Source: Herpetosiphonaceae bacterium
GTDB taxonomy: Bacteria > Chloroflexota > Chloroflexia > Chloroflexales > Kallotenuaceae
Direction: 5' to 3'
Length of the DNA stretch: 59,569 bases
Assembly (NCBI GenBank): GCA_013821605.1
Contig: JACDGP010000016.1
Location: 1-59,569, forward strand
Below, piece by piece: positions 1 through 7,927 of this stretch. The notes beneath the pieces were generated by a model. That model was not told the DNA's origin. It searched no databases and was given only the letters and a program-made list of their open reading frames with translations. The translations under genes were made by a program, and so were the position numbers. The number at the start of each line of letters is the position of its first letter. Position 1 is the first letter of the stretch.

Positions 1-1169
1 CGGCTCATCAGGACAGCACAGCCCAGACCGAGCCATGGACCGAGCAGCAGGGCTACACTGCTGAAGAACAGCCACTCCCAGCCAGTAATCGCCATGATCT
101 GTATAGCTGGCACCCCACGCGTTTGGAGCAGCGCCACCTCGCTGCGTTGCCCGTCAACCAGCAGCTGTGCTACCAACAGCGCGAAATAGATGACGAGGCC
201 CAGGATAGGCAGACTATACACCAGCAACTGCGCCGTGAGGGTAGCAGATGTGCGTTGATACAGCCGCAGTGCTTCAGCCGGACTCTGCTCGATGCTGAGT
301 CCGGGCACCATCCGAGCCACAACGGTTTGCAGGTGATCAAGCCGCGTCAAGAGAGGTAGGGCTTGGGCAGCAGTGAGGTGGGTATCGTCGAGTTGGGCAA
401 ACCACGCCACCTGGCCCACGCCTTGAGGCACCAGGCGCGCGACTGGTCCTGTAAAGGATGCTTCGGGCAGGAGCAGCAGATCATGAAAGGCACTGGGTGG
501 AAAGAACCAAGTTGGATCATGCGCATTCCGTGCCATCCATACGGCCGTTACTTCGACGGTGATGGGAGTGGTCGTGGCCTGATCAGGCCGCACCTGGAGA
601 CGATCCCCGACGTTGAGCCCCAGTTCATCCGCGAAGTCGCGCATGATCATGACTTGGAGTGGCTGACGTGAATCAGCACTCGCAACGGGAAGCTTGCCCT
701 CCATGATTCGCATCGCAGGTTCCAAGCTGCTCACAAAGCCGAGCGTGACTTCCTTCGTACCAGTGGTTGCGCTCCCTGGTGTGACCGGAACAAGCAGCTG
801 GAGCGGGATAGTGCGGGCATGCCGCCCGAGGCTCTGGACAGGCAGGCCCAGGGCTGGGAGTCCCTGCGCGGTGATAAAGCTATCAACCTGTTGGATACGT
901 TCCCAGCCTAACGGTGTGTTCCACATTCCGACATAGCGCACCAACACGGCGAAGGGCGACCGTCCAACTTGCTGCGCTTGCTTGGTAAGGGTTGTCTGCA
1001 GCAGCCGCAGGCTCGCCCCTTCGGCATAGACCGGAATGCAGGTTACGACGGCAACGGTGGCGACGAGGGCCAGTATTCCACAGATAGCAAGGCCGAAATG
1101 CGTTCGCAGACGTTGTGCGGCAAGCACACCAGGTGCTAAGGAGCGTTGGATCAGGCGGGGCACAGTCAT
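1..1169 (-). CDS. FtsX/MacB-like ABC transporter permease (3' part outside window)
   Basis: Reading the minus strand from the ATG at 1169 gives an open frame of about 389 codons that runs off the left edge. A transmembrane segment lies near residues 23-45 (LAICGILALVATVAVV...). It is followed by a large extracytoplasmic domain resembling the MacB periplasmic core, then a second hydrophobic segment (LLVYSLPILGLVIYFALLVA) and the QRSEVALLQTRG stretch typical of FtsX domains. There is no N-terminal ATPase domain, so this is a stand-alone permease and its ATPase would have to be encoded further left. The start codon overlaps the stop of the HlyD-like gene in an ATGA, so translation is coupled. 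Likely role: membrane half of a MacAB-type exporter working with the upstream lipoprotein. The class is fairly sure; the substrate is unknown. Confidence 0.8.
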   Translation of the reverse strand, partial: MTVPRLIQRSLAPGVLAAQRLRTHFGLAICGILALVATVAVVTCIPVYAEGASLRLLQTTLTKQAQQVGRSPFAVLVRYVGMWNTPLGWERIQQVDSFITAQGLPALGLPVQSLGRHARTIPLQLLVPVTPGSATTGTKEVTLGFVSSLEPAMRIMEGKLPVASADSRQPLQVMIMRDFADELGLNVGDRLQVRPDQATTTPITVEVTAVWMARNAHDPTWFFPPSAFHDLLLLPEASFTGPVARLVPQGVGQVAWFAQLDDTHLTAAQALPLLTRLDHLQTVVARMVPGLSIEQSPAEALRLYQRTSATLTAQLLVYSLPILGLVIYFALLVAQLLVDGQRSEVALLQTRGVPAIQIMAITGWEWLFFSSVALLLGPWLGLGCAVLMS

Positions 1170-2326
1170 TGCCCCACCACCGTCATACCAGCGCTGAGCC
1201 CATCCACAATCTCACTGCTCTCCGGGGTTTCGATCCCAAGCGTGACCGTGACCCGGCGTTCGCGCTCCCCTTCCTGCACGACCACAAAGCGCCGTCCCTC
1301 AAATGAACGGATCGCGGCTGGGGGGAGCCATAAGGCATCCGCTCTACGTTCCAGCACGACCCGCATCGTGGCGGCATCGCCCGGTTGCCACGCGAGTGGA
1401 TGGGGGTCGGTGAGGGCGAAGCGCGTTGTTTTATCCGCGTCATGCACCGTTCCACTGCCACCCTGTCCCAATGGCGCTGGCAACTGGCGCACCGTCGCCG
1501 CGAGGGGTGCCTCGGGGTGCGCCAGGAGCCGAATTTCCGCCGCTTGACCTTGGACTAGTTGACTCATCTGATCGCCCGGCAGTTCGGCGGCCACCTCTAG
1601 CGTCGCGGGATCACCCACTTCCATGATGGGCGCAAACGCTTGGATGTCGTCACCAGGGGCGATTGCGAGGGCCAGGACCTGTCCCGCCTGCTCCGCTCGC
1701 ACTTGACCAGCCTGGACTTGCTGTTGAGCCTGAGCCAACACACGTTGGCTTCCTTCGACCGCTGTCTGCTCCACATTGAGCAGGGTGGCTTGTGCTTCCT
1801 CCAGGAGAAGCTGCTGGCGCTCAACCACCCGCTGGGCTTTGCGGATGGCATACGCACTCGTGCCTTGGACATGATTTAAGTCATCTTGGGCATCGGCAAG
1901 CTCGAGCTGTGCCCGGCGAATGGCACGCGTCCGCTGCTCCTGCATACTCGTGAGCGTCCGCTGGGCGGCGGCAACTGCATCTTCGGCTGCGCGCAACGCG
2001 GCCTTCGCATCGGCTTGCAGCAGTTCAGCCAGCACCACCCCCGCTTTGACCCGGTCACCAACCTTGACCTGCACCTGCGCCACTCGTCCGGTCCGTCCAA
2101 ACGATAGTCGGGCCAGATCACGCGGCGTCACTCGACCATTCGCCTCAAGGCTGCGTTCAATAACGCCACGTTGGACTTGATAGCGCGGGCGGGCGAGCGC
2201 TGGGTCGGGCGGCAACGGAGTCGGGGTCGGCAGCGCGGCTTGCCGGGTGCCTCCGGTACCACAACTCGTGAATACAACAAGCAGCAGCACGCCGACCCCC
2301 ACCGCGTGAAGGATCTTCCGCTTCAT
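1166..2326 (-). CDS. MacA/HlyD-like membrane fusion lipoprotein
   Basis: The protein has 386 residues. The chosen start (ATG at 2326) gives MKRKILHAVG..., a hydrophobic stretch and a lipobox ending at Cys22 (VFTSC). It also makes an ATGA overlap with the preceding anti-sigma gene; a longer reading frame would add 25 residues of non-signal sequence. After the signal come a barrel-sandwich half (RYQVQRGVIERSLEANGRV), a long Ala/Gln/Arg-rich helical hairpin (about residues 105-205) likely to form a coiled coil, the second barrel half and a C-terminal beta domain (ALWLPPAAIRSFEGRRFVVV). This layout is that of periplasmic adaptor proteins. As a lipoprotein it would sit on the outer face of the membrane next to the FtsX-like permease. 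Membership in the adaptor family is clear; the exported compound cannot be read from sequence. Confidence 0.85.
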   Translation of the reverse strand: MKRKILHAVGVGVLLLVVFTSCGTGGTRQAALPTPTPLPPDPALARPRYQVQRGVIERSLEANGRVTPRDLARLSFGRTGRVAQVQVKVGDRVKAGVVLAELLQADAKAALRAAEDAVAAAQRTLTSMQEQRTRAIRRAQLELADAQDDLNHVQGTSAYAIRKAQRVVERQQLLLEEAQATLLNVEQTAVEGSQRVLAQAQQQVQAGQVRAEQAGQVLALAIAPGDDIQAFAPIMEVGDPATLEVAAELPGDQMSQLVQGQAAEIRLLAHPEAPLAATVRQLPAPLGQGGSGTVHDADKTTRFALTDPHPLAWQPGDAATMRVVLERRADALWLPPAAIRSFEGRRFVVVQEGERERRVTVTLGIETPESSEIVDGLSAGMTVVGQ

Positions 2327-5277
2327 CGCGGGTCGAAGCCCTGATAGTTGGGGTCCACCTGTATGGTGCAGACGGTCCGGGCCGCACCACCCCTGACACA
2401 CGCGAGATACGCGACCGTCTTCTGTTGGGCCTCAGCGAGGGCACGTTCGAGGGGGGCGCCCTGCAGCGCTTGGTCCAGCGCACGCCAGAGCCAGTAATAA
2501 TCTATTGGTGATTGGGCGGTGGCGTCCCCTGCCGTGATGGAACTGGTGGGACGTTGCAACGCCGCTACATAGGCGTGGTACACATCAACGGCCCCCGCTG
2601 GCGCTGCCTGCTGAAACGCGTCACTTTCGGCAACCGAGCGACGGGCTGGAAAGGCTCCCACCAAGCCGGTGATATCCGCACTCACATACTTCAACCACGC
2701 CCAGCAGGCCTGGGCATGGGGTGTTGTGGCCGTGATATAGAGGCCACTGAGTTGCAGATCATCCGGCGTGACACCGCTCTGGTCAAAGGGCGGGGGGGCG
2801 ACGGCGGGGGTAAAGCTCCGTCCGGTCGTGCCACTGCCCAACCCCGGTCCCGTCAGACTCATACTGAGCCAGAGCCCAACGCGACCCGCATTAATCAACG
2901 CTGACGTCGTATCTGGTAGGGAGTCAGCGGTGTAGCCCGGCAATTGCTGGTGGGGCGAGGCAGTGCGCAGAAGGTTCAGGTAGGTACGGAGCGCCTGAAC
3001 CTCCTGGGGAGCAGTAAAGCTAGGCTGCAACGTCGCGCCACTGCCAGTCGTAACGGACGTACCCAGGCGGCTGAGAAAGAAGGGTACCTCAACGATGGGC
3101 CGATCCGCTAAGACATAACCATACTGCTTGGGTGTAGCGCTCCCACCTGAGAGCTGCTGGCTCGCGTGGAGTAGGTCAGTGATCGTCCAGGCAGCGGTGG
3201 GCTGAGCGATGCCAGCGGCAGCGAAGGCCGCCTGATTATAGGCCACGCTGCGCAACCGCACCGTATAGGGTAAGGCCCGAAGCCTGCCGCCCTGTCGAAA
3301 CGGCGCGAGCCACGTAGCAGGGTAGTCATCCCTGGCGAAGGTCGGATCCGCGTCGATCAAGGGTTGCAGATCGAGCACCTGGGACCATTCATCCGCTGCG
3401 GGCGGCAGAGGGTAATAACGTGCGAAACAATCGGCATTGGCACTTAGCTCAGCAAGTTTGGGATCGAGGCTGGTGGTGATCTCGACGTGGATTGTTGGAT
3501 TGTGTTGGCTAAATTGGCGCGCCACGGCTTTGAGTTGCTCGGTATTAGCTCCCCACGTGCTGAAAGTGATGACCGTCGCACCACTAGCGGGGGACGGGTC
3601 CACGGGGGTGGCGACCACAAATGGTGTGGTCGTGACAGCGGGCGAGGTTGATGGCTTGGCCTGAGCTTGCTCGGCGACCCAGGTGGCTTGGGCGGCCTGC
3701 AAGGCTTGCGTCGGGGCTTGTTGATCAGTGACCACTGCATTCCAGGCCTGCCCAAAGGCTCCGACCAGCCTATCATCCGCTTGCGTGGCGGGCAGGGATG
3801 TTGGGTGGTCCAGGGCAAACCGGACGGCAGCAGCGGTGGCAGGGTCGAGCTTGCGCCAGTAGCCGCTCTGTTCGGCCACCGATTTGCGCGCTGGCAGCAC
3901 CGTCACACTGTCGGGTCGCTCAGGATCATCTTGTTGACTCAAAAACCGCAGCCAACGCCATGCCGCCTCGGGGTGTTGCGTCCCACTGCTCATCATATAC
4001 CCGGTGTTCGGCTCAATGGGCAAGGCCGGTTGCGGCAGGGTGCCGACCGCGAACGGGAGGTGCGGCTGCGCTCCAAGCAGGCTTGTCGGCCAGATCCCGG
4101 CCCGTCCAGCGCGCACGAGGCGCGGAAATTCACTGCTGGGATCGAGATCACGCCCTTCGGCGTGGGTCCAGGGATAGATTGCGTCTTGTATCACGAGGGT
4201 GTGGACGCGCGTCAGCATATCAACGAAGGCCGACCCTTCCAATCCTGCGCTCTGCTGTGCCGCAGTTGCCAAGTCCAGTTTGGCATTGGCGCGCAGACCC
4301 GGTGCGACCACATACGGATTGCCGTCGAGCAAGCCGAAGGTTGGCGTAGCAGGATCGTGTTGATCAGCGAGCTGTTGGGCGGCGGTGAACACATCATTCC
4401 AGTTCCAGCCCAGCTGTGGGGTGGGCAGGTTGTGCTTGGCCCACAGCTCTTTGTTATACGATAACAGCCCAATGGACTGCCGCGTTGGGAGCAGATAGAT
4501 GCTGCCCTGAGCACCGGCACCCTCCAAGACGCCCGGGTAATAGTCCGCGCGGTCAAAGGCCGGATCGGCGTCAATGAAGGGCGTGAGGTCACGGAAGTAA
4601 CCTTTGGTCATGTGTTCTGGCAGCACCACAAATGGCAGGGCCGTATCTGCCGCACCCGCGAGTTGGCGCATGAACAGATCAAGATCGGGGATCGAGGAAC
4701 CGCCATCCGGTTTGATGGCCATGGTGCCTTTTGCGGCCGCATTCAGTGATACTGGCACCACCCGGACGTCGGGGTTGGTTCGATTGAACAGGTCAACAAG
4801 ACGCTGATAGCGTTCCCGATCTGGTTGGTCGAACCAGGGGGCAGCAAAGGTGATCGTCGTGACCCTAGCGGGGCTGGTTGACAAGGACGGGGCAGCGCTG
4901 GTCGGGATGGCAACGACTGCTGCAACGGGCGTTCCAGGGGGTGGAGGTGCCACACGCTGCGTCTGGGATGGGAACTGGCTGATAAGGAGACCAGCGATGA
5001 GTACGGCGAGGAAGACACTGCCGAGTGCGACAGGCTTCCACATAGAACGACGCGGCATACGATCCTCCAAGGTAGCAAAGACAGCCGTGGCAACGCGTGC
5101 TGGTGGTCGAACGGGGGGCAAAGGCACGTTCCGCAGAACCTGCTGGATATGCTGTATGCGCTGCCAATCAGCAGTACACGTGGGACAGTGCGCAAGGTGG
5201 AGTTCGAGATCGCGTTGTTGAATGAGCGACAGGGTATGGCGCGTCGGCAACAACGTGCGTGCCTCTTCACAGTGCAT
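2323..5277 (-). CDS. Anti-sigma factor fused to two tandem extracellular solute-binding domains
   Basis: The protein has 984 residues. The N-terminus (MHCEEARTLL...) has the zinc anti-sigma signature H27-x3-C31-x2-C34. A single transmembrane helix follows at about residues 82-100. Outside the membrane a Pro/Ser/Thr linker leads to a first family-1-type solute-binding domain (about 140-555, ITFAAPWFDQPDRERYQRLV, later GRAGIWPTSLLG and AAWRWLRFL). A second linker leads to a second such domain (about 575-960, ITFSTWGANTEQLKAVARQF, then GRVGLWLSMSLTG and ACWAWLKYVS). The gene starts in the stop codon of the ECF sigma gene (TAATG), so both are made together. Known: anti-sigma proteins of this type hold the sigma at the membrane until a signal arrives. 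Inferred: the two binding domains are the ligand sensor. Ordinary binding proteins are about 400-450 residues and carry no cytoplasmic part, so this fusion is unusual. Confidence 0.85.
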   Translation of the reverse strand: MHCEEARTLLPTRHTLSLIQQRDLELHLAHCPTCTADWQRIQHIQQVLRNVPLPPVRPPARVATAVFATLEDRMPRRSMWKPVALGSVFLAVLIAGLLISQFPSQTQRVAPPPPGTPVAAVVAIPTSAAPSLSTSPARVTTITFAAPWFDQPDRERYQRLVDLFNRTNPDVRVVPVSLNAAAKGTMAIKPDGGSSIPDLDLFMRQLAGAADTALPFVVLPEHMTKGYFRDLTPFIDADPAFDRADYYPGVLEGAGAQGSIYLLPTRQSIGLLSYNKELWAKHNLPTPQLGWNWNDVFTAAQQLADQHDPATPTFGLLDGNPYVVAPGLRANAKLDLATAAQQSAGLEGSAFVDMLTRVHTLVIQDAIYPWTHAEGRDLDPSSEFPRLVRAGRAGIWPTSLLGAQPHLPFAVGTLPQPALPIEPNTGYMMSSGTQHPEAAWRWLRFLSQQDDPERPDSVTVLPARKSVAEQSGYWRKLDPATAAAVRFALDHPTSLPATQADDRLVGAFGQAWNAVVTDQQAPTQALQAAQATWVAEQAQAKPSTSPAVTTTPFVVATPVDPSPASGATVITFSTWGANTEQLKAVARQFSQHNPTIHVEITTSLDPKLAELSANADCFARYYPLPPAADEWSQVLDLQPLIDADPTFARDDYPATWLAPFRQGGRLRALPYTVRLRSVAYNQAAFAAAGIAQPTAAWTITDLLHASQQLSGGSATPKQYGYVLADRPIVEVPFFLSRLGTSVTTGSGATLQPSFTAPQEVQALRTYLNLLRTASPHQQLPGYTADSLPDTTSALINAGRVGLWLSMSLTGPGLGSGTTGRSFTPAVAPPPFDQSGVTPDDLQLSGLYITATTPHAQACWAWLKYVSADITGLVGAFPARRSVAESDAFQQAAPAGAVDVYHAYVAALQRPTSSITAGDATAQSPIDYYWLWRALDQALQGAPLERALAEAQQKTVAYLACVRGGAARTVCTIQVDPNYQGFDPR

Positions 5278-5810
5278 TATCTATTCTCCTGTTGATATAG
5301 CGCACCAAAGCGCACCGACGCTCGGTAGAGGCGGACGCGAACCGTACCGGGTTTGTCCCCGGTGAGGTGCCCGATTTCGGTGGGCGTGAGGCCAACATAG
5401 TTGTGGAGGAGCAACACCTCAGCTTCTTTGCGTGAAAGCTGGGCAAGGCATGCCCGCATGCTCTCCGACGTGGCAACATCGTCCTCAAAACGTGGTGCTG
5501 CTTCATAGCGACTGAGCTGAAACCAGCGCAGCCGTCGCTGCCGCCGCAAGACGTTATACGACAGGTTGACGGCAATTCGGTAGAGCCAGGCGAAGGGATT
5601 CTCGGGAGGAGGATGGGTAGCAAGGGCACGCCATGCTCGCAGAAAGGTGTCTTGGAGGATGTCAGCAGCTTCTTCCCGCTCGCCCACCAGCCGTAAAATA
5701 TGGCGATAGAGTGGCAGTTCATACTCCTGAAACCACTGAGTGATCAGCTGGTGCTGTTCACTCGCACTCAAACAGGTAACGACCGGCAGGGCCATACTCA
5801 CATCTTTCAT
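5277..5810 (-). CDS. ECF-type RNA polymerase sigma factor
   Basis: The protein has 177 residues, normal for the ECF group. Region 2 is seen in YRHILRLVGEREEAADILQD and in TFLRAWRAL, followed by PFAWLYRIAVNLSYNVLRRQ. Region 4 is seen in LSRKEAEVLLLHNYVGLTPT and in EIGHLTGDKPGTVRVRLYRA, a helix-turn-helix that reads the -35 element. The stop overlaps the start of the anti-sigma gene by one base. The start at 5810 was taken because it is the first codon of the frame; a second ATG at 5795 (MALPVV) is also possible and neither has a strong ribosome site. The sigma factor probably drives this four-gene operon and perhaps other targets; a candidate ECF-like promoter lies just upstream. Confidence 0.93.
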   Translation of the reverse strand: MKDVSMALPVVTCLSASEQHQLITQWFQEYELPLYRHILRLVGEREEAADILQDTFLRAWRALATHPPPENPFAWLYRIAVNLSYNVLRRQRRLRWFQLSRYEAAPRFEDDVATSESMRACLAQLSRKEAEVLLLHNYVGLTPTEIGHLTGDKPGTVRVRLYRASVRFGALYQQENR

Positions 5811-5829
5811 CGGTGTCTCTATCTATAAA

Positions 5830-5856
5830 GACACGCGAGAAGTGGCGAGCGTTACA
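5830..5856 (-). promoter_or_regulatory. Candidate ECF-type promoter of the sigma operon
   Basis: On the minus strand TGTAAC (5856-5851) is followed after 15 bases by CGTGTC (5835-5830). This resembles the AAC / CGTC pattern bound by many ECF sigmas, at near-normal spacing and about 20 bases before the start codon. It overlaps an inverted repeat GTGTCT...AGACAC (5813-5834). Autoregulation is an inference; the match is short and could be chance. Confidence 0.3.
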
Positions 5857-5877
5857 GAACTGCTGTACCGTATGGCC

Positions 5878-5906
5878 TTGACGCCGAATCGATTGGGCGA
5901 TATGCT
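5878..5906 (+). promoter_or_regulatory. Sigma-70-type promoter for the cupin gene
   Basis: TTGACG (5878-5883) and TATGCT (5901-5906) are separated by exactly 17 bases, on the plus strand. Transcription would begin near 5913, leaving a leader of about 44 bases that contains the palindrome at 5934-5945. Confidence 0.55.
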
Positions 5907-5933
5907 CAAGGCATCGAACTGAGCCAGTCACTG

Positions 5934-5945
5934 TACCGTGCGGTA
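5934..5945. promoter_or_regulatory. Palindrome TACCG-TG-CGGTA, possible operator
   Basis: Perfect inverted repeat with 5-base arms and a 2-base centre, just before the ribosome site of the cupin gene. The word CTGTACCGT that enters its left arm (5931-5939) also occurs at 5863-5871, 68 bases upstream. Two spaced copies around the promoter could serve a regulator; no regulator is identified. Confidence 0.3.
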
Positions 5946-5956
5946 AAGGATCAAGT

Positions 5957-6313
5957 ATGCTCCACCGGTCCGACCTGAATCGTGTCCTCCTAACGCCAGA
6001 TGGTTCGCGCATTAGCGAAGTATTGGGGCGGGTCACAACAGGTGATGCGGATTGCAGTGTGGCCCGCATCGTGATGCCCATCGGGATGGGACAGCCACGG
6101 CGCCGCAATGGTTTCCGTGAGCTCATGATCATCATCAGTGGGAGTTGCGAGGTTGATCTACCTGATGGGACGGTACAACTCGCTGCTGGCGATGTACTAG
6201 ACTTGCCCACCGGTACCGCATATGCCGAACGTGGCGGACCGGGGGGTTGTAGCTTGTGGGCAGTCTGCTGGCCAGCCTTTCAACCTGCCCTGGTTACGTG
6301 GCTTGAGCCATAA
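5957..6313 (+). CDS. Small single-domain cupin protein
   Basis: The protein has 118 residues. The central part (RRRNGFRELMIIISGSCEVDL, then LAAGDVLDLPTGTAYAERG) matches the two conserved cupin motifs: a glutamate-bearing first strand pair, the glycine turn, and the G-D-x-x-x-x-P turn. The usual metal histidines of motif 1 are not obvious (RRNGFRE in place of HxHxxxxE), so it may bind a small ligand without metal. The start is supported by AAAGGA 8 bases before the ATG. The DinB-like gene follows after 16-19 bases, so the two may be co-transcribed. The substrate is unknown. I am sure of the fold, not the function. Confidence 0.75.
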   Translation: MLHRSDLNRVLLTPDGSRISEVLGRVTTGDADCSVARIVMPIGMGQPRRRNGFRELMIIISGSCEVDLPDGTVQLAAGDVLDLPTGTAYAERGGPGGCSLWAVCWPAFQPALVTWLEP

Positions 6314-6332
6314 TTCGTGAAGAGGCCATGTG

Positions 6333-6821
6333 ATGTTTGACGTTCAACGGGTCCAAAAAAGTTGGCAACAAGAGGTTGATGGGATCAATGGCTTAGTCTG
6401 CGATTTGTCGGAAGCCGAGGCGCGTGCTCCGATCCGTGACGATGGCTGGACAACCCAAGATCTGATATACCATATTGTGAGCAGCGCGCGGTCTTTAATG
6501 CGGATGATGCAGCCCCCAGAGGCGGGCGGCAGGACGCTTGCGTCCGCCTTTGAGCGTGACCGCTGGAACGATGAGCAACGTGTCAAGAATGCCGAACTGC
6601 CGTGGAGTACTACGCGTGACCGCTGGACCAAAACTACGCATGAGATTAGCCACGCGCTTGCCAACCTGACCCCAGAGGATGCAGCGCGACCGGTCAGTAT
6701 TCCCTGGTTGCCGCAGGTCTCCAACGTCGGCGAGATGCTACGTGTTCTGGTGATTCATACCCGCTCGCACCATAGCGAGCTAGCCACCGGCCTACAGGCC
6801 CTTGCTATGCGGAATTGTTAA
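6333..6821 (+). CDS. DinB-like / maleylpyruvate isomerase-type four-helix protein
   Basis: About 162 residues. The sequence has the mostly helical pattern of the DinB/MDMPI superfamily: an N-terminal helix, DDGWTTQDLIYHIVSSARS with the first histidine, and a C-terminal VLVIHTRSHHSELATGLQAL with the other metal-binding histidines. Family members include thiol-dependent enzymes and many uncharacterised proteins. ATG at 6333 was preferred over the adjacent GTG at 6330 because it lies 7 bases after AGAGG. It follows the cupin gene closely and precedes the M19 dipeptidase by one base. The biochemical role is not predictable. Confidence 0.75.
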   Translation: MFDVQRVQKSWQQEVDGINGLVCDLSEAEARAPIRDDGWTTQDLIYHIVSSARSLMRMMQPPEAGGRTLASAFERDRWNDEQRVKNAELPWSTTRDRWTKTTHEISHALANLTPEDAARPVSIPWLPQVSNVGEMLRVLVIHTRSHHSELATGLQALAMRNC

Positions 6822-6822
6822 C

Positions 6823-7899
6823 ATGGGGATGCAAGAGGCGGCCCCGCTAGTCGATGCGCATCTGGATCTGGCCTTTAATGCGGTCGAAGGCTATGATCCA
6901 CGCCTGCCATTAGAACAGGCCCGCAGTAGCCGGTTCGGCCAAGCTGCCGCTGCCCGTGGCATGCTGCCGATGGTCAGCCTACCAGCTCTGCGCGACGCAG
7001 GCGTCAAGATCGTTTTTGGAACATTGTTTGCGATGCCGGTCGGCGCGAACACAGACCTTAAAGGTCGCGTGTATACCACTGCAGCCCAAGCACATGCCTT
7101 AGCGGACGAACAGCTCAGCTACTACCGGCAACTGGCCGCAGAGGGCGAGATTACACTGGTCAAGAGTCAGGCCGATCTCGAAACCGTACTCCATGCAGTC
7201 CCCGACCAAGCGGAGCGCTCCATGCTTGGTCTGGTAACACTGATGGAGGGTGCTGATCCGATTCGTGAGGCTTCAGAAGTGGCGGCTTGGTATGCGGCCG
7301 GAGTGAGACTGGTCGGACCTGCCTGGGGTGCAACACGCTATAGTGGCGGCACGCATGCCCCGGGAGCTTTAACGCCAGCCGGACGCGAGTTGCTCCACGA
7401 AATGGGACGTTGTGGCATGGCCTTAGATGTGAGTCATATGGCCGAAGCCAGCTTTTGGGAAGCGTTGGATCTGCACCGGGGTGCGCTCTGCGCCTCCCAC
7501 AGCAATTGCCGCGCGCTGGTCCCGACCGATCGGCAGCTTAGTGATGCAATGATTCGGGCCATTGTCGAGCGGGATGGCGTGATCGGCACGGTTCTGTTCA
7601 ATCGCTTTTTGCGGCCCGATTGGCAGCCGGGGGATGCGAAAGCGGCGGTAACATTGACAGATGTGGTGCGGCATCTCGAACATATATGTACGGTTGCCGG
7701 TGATACTGCGCATGTCGGGATCGGCTCGGACCTGGATGGTGGTTTCGGCTTGGAAGGATCGCCGGCTGAACTCGACTCGTATGCCGGTGTGCCGCAGCTA
7801 GGTCAAGCGTTGGCCGCGGCAGGCTGGCGACCGGATGAGGTTGCGGGGCTGCTAGGTGGTAACTGGCTACGCTGGCTGGCACATGCATTGCCGGCCTGA
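6823..7899 (+). CDS. Membrane dipeptidase family (peptidase M19)
   Basis: 358 residues from the ATG at 6823. An upstream ATG at 6802 lies inside the previous gene, so it was not used; neither start has a clear ribosome site. Zinc-ligand motifs of renal-dipeptidase-like enzymes are present: VDAHLDLAFN near residue 13 (HxD), TLMEGADPI with the bridging glutamate, DVSHMAEASFW, CASHSNCRAL and HVGIGSDLDGGFG. The length fits the family (about 330-400). These enzymes hydrolyse dipeptides, and some act on D-amino-acid-containing substrates. No signal peptide is seen, so it is probably cytoplasmic. It heads a run of peptidase-type genes (M19, M61) that may recycle peptides. Confidence 0.88.
   Translation: MGMQEAAPLVDAHLDLAFNAVEGYDPRLPLEQARSSRFGQAAAARGMLPMVSLPALRDAGVKIVFGTLFAMPVGANTDLKGRVYTTAAQAHALADEQLSYYRQLAAEGEITLVKSQADLETVLHAVPDQAERSMLGLVTLMEGADPIREASEVAAWYAAGVRLVGPAWGATRYSGGTHAPGALTPAGRELLHEMGRCGMALDVSHMAEASFWEALDLHRGALCASHSNCRALVPTDRQLSDAMIRAIVERDGVIGTVLFNRFLRPDWQPGDAKAAVTLTDVVRHLEHICTVAGDTAHVGIGSDLDGGFGLEGSPAELDSYAGVPQLGQALAAAGWRPDEVAGLLGGNWLRWLAHALPA
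7877..7892 (+). promoter_or_regulatory. Candidate sigma-54 (-24/-12) promoter before the M61 gene
   Basis: TGGCAC and TTGC are separated so that the GG (7878-7879) and GC (7890-7891) lie 10 bases apart, the spacing required by sigma-54. Transcription would start near 7903, 25 bases before the M61 start codon. It lies inside the end of the M19 frame. A match of this length is expected about 0.1-0.2 times by chance in a window of this size, so it is only suggestive. The window does carry rpoN (27287). Confidence 0.3.
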
Positions 7900-7927
7900 C
7901 CCGGAGAAGTGGAGATCGTTGGTGGTC

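Noticed and set aside
3667-4464. 265-residue plus-strand frame inside the anti-sigma/solute-binding gene
   Set aside because: It shows no family pattern and lies opposite a gene with clear domains.
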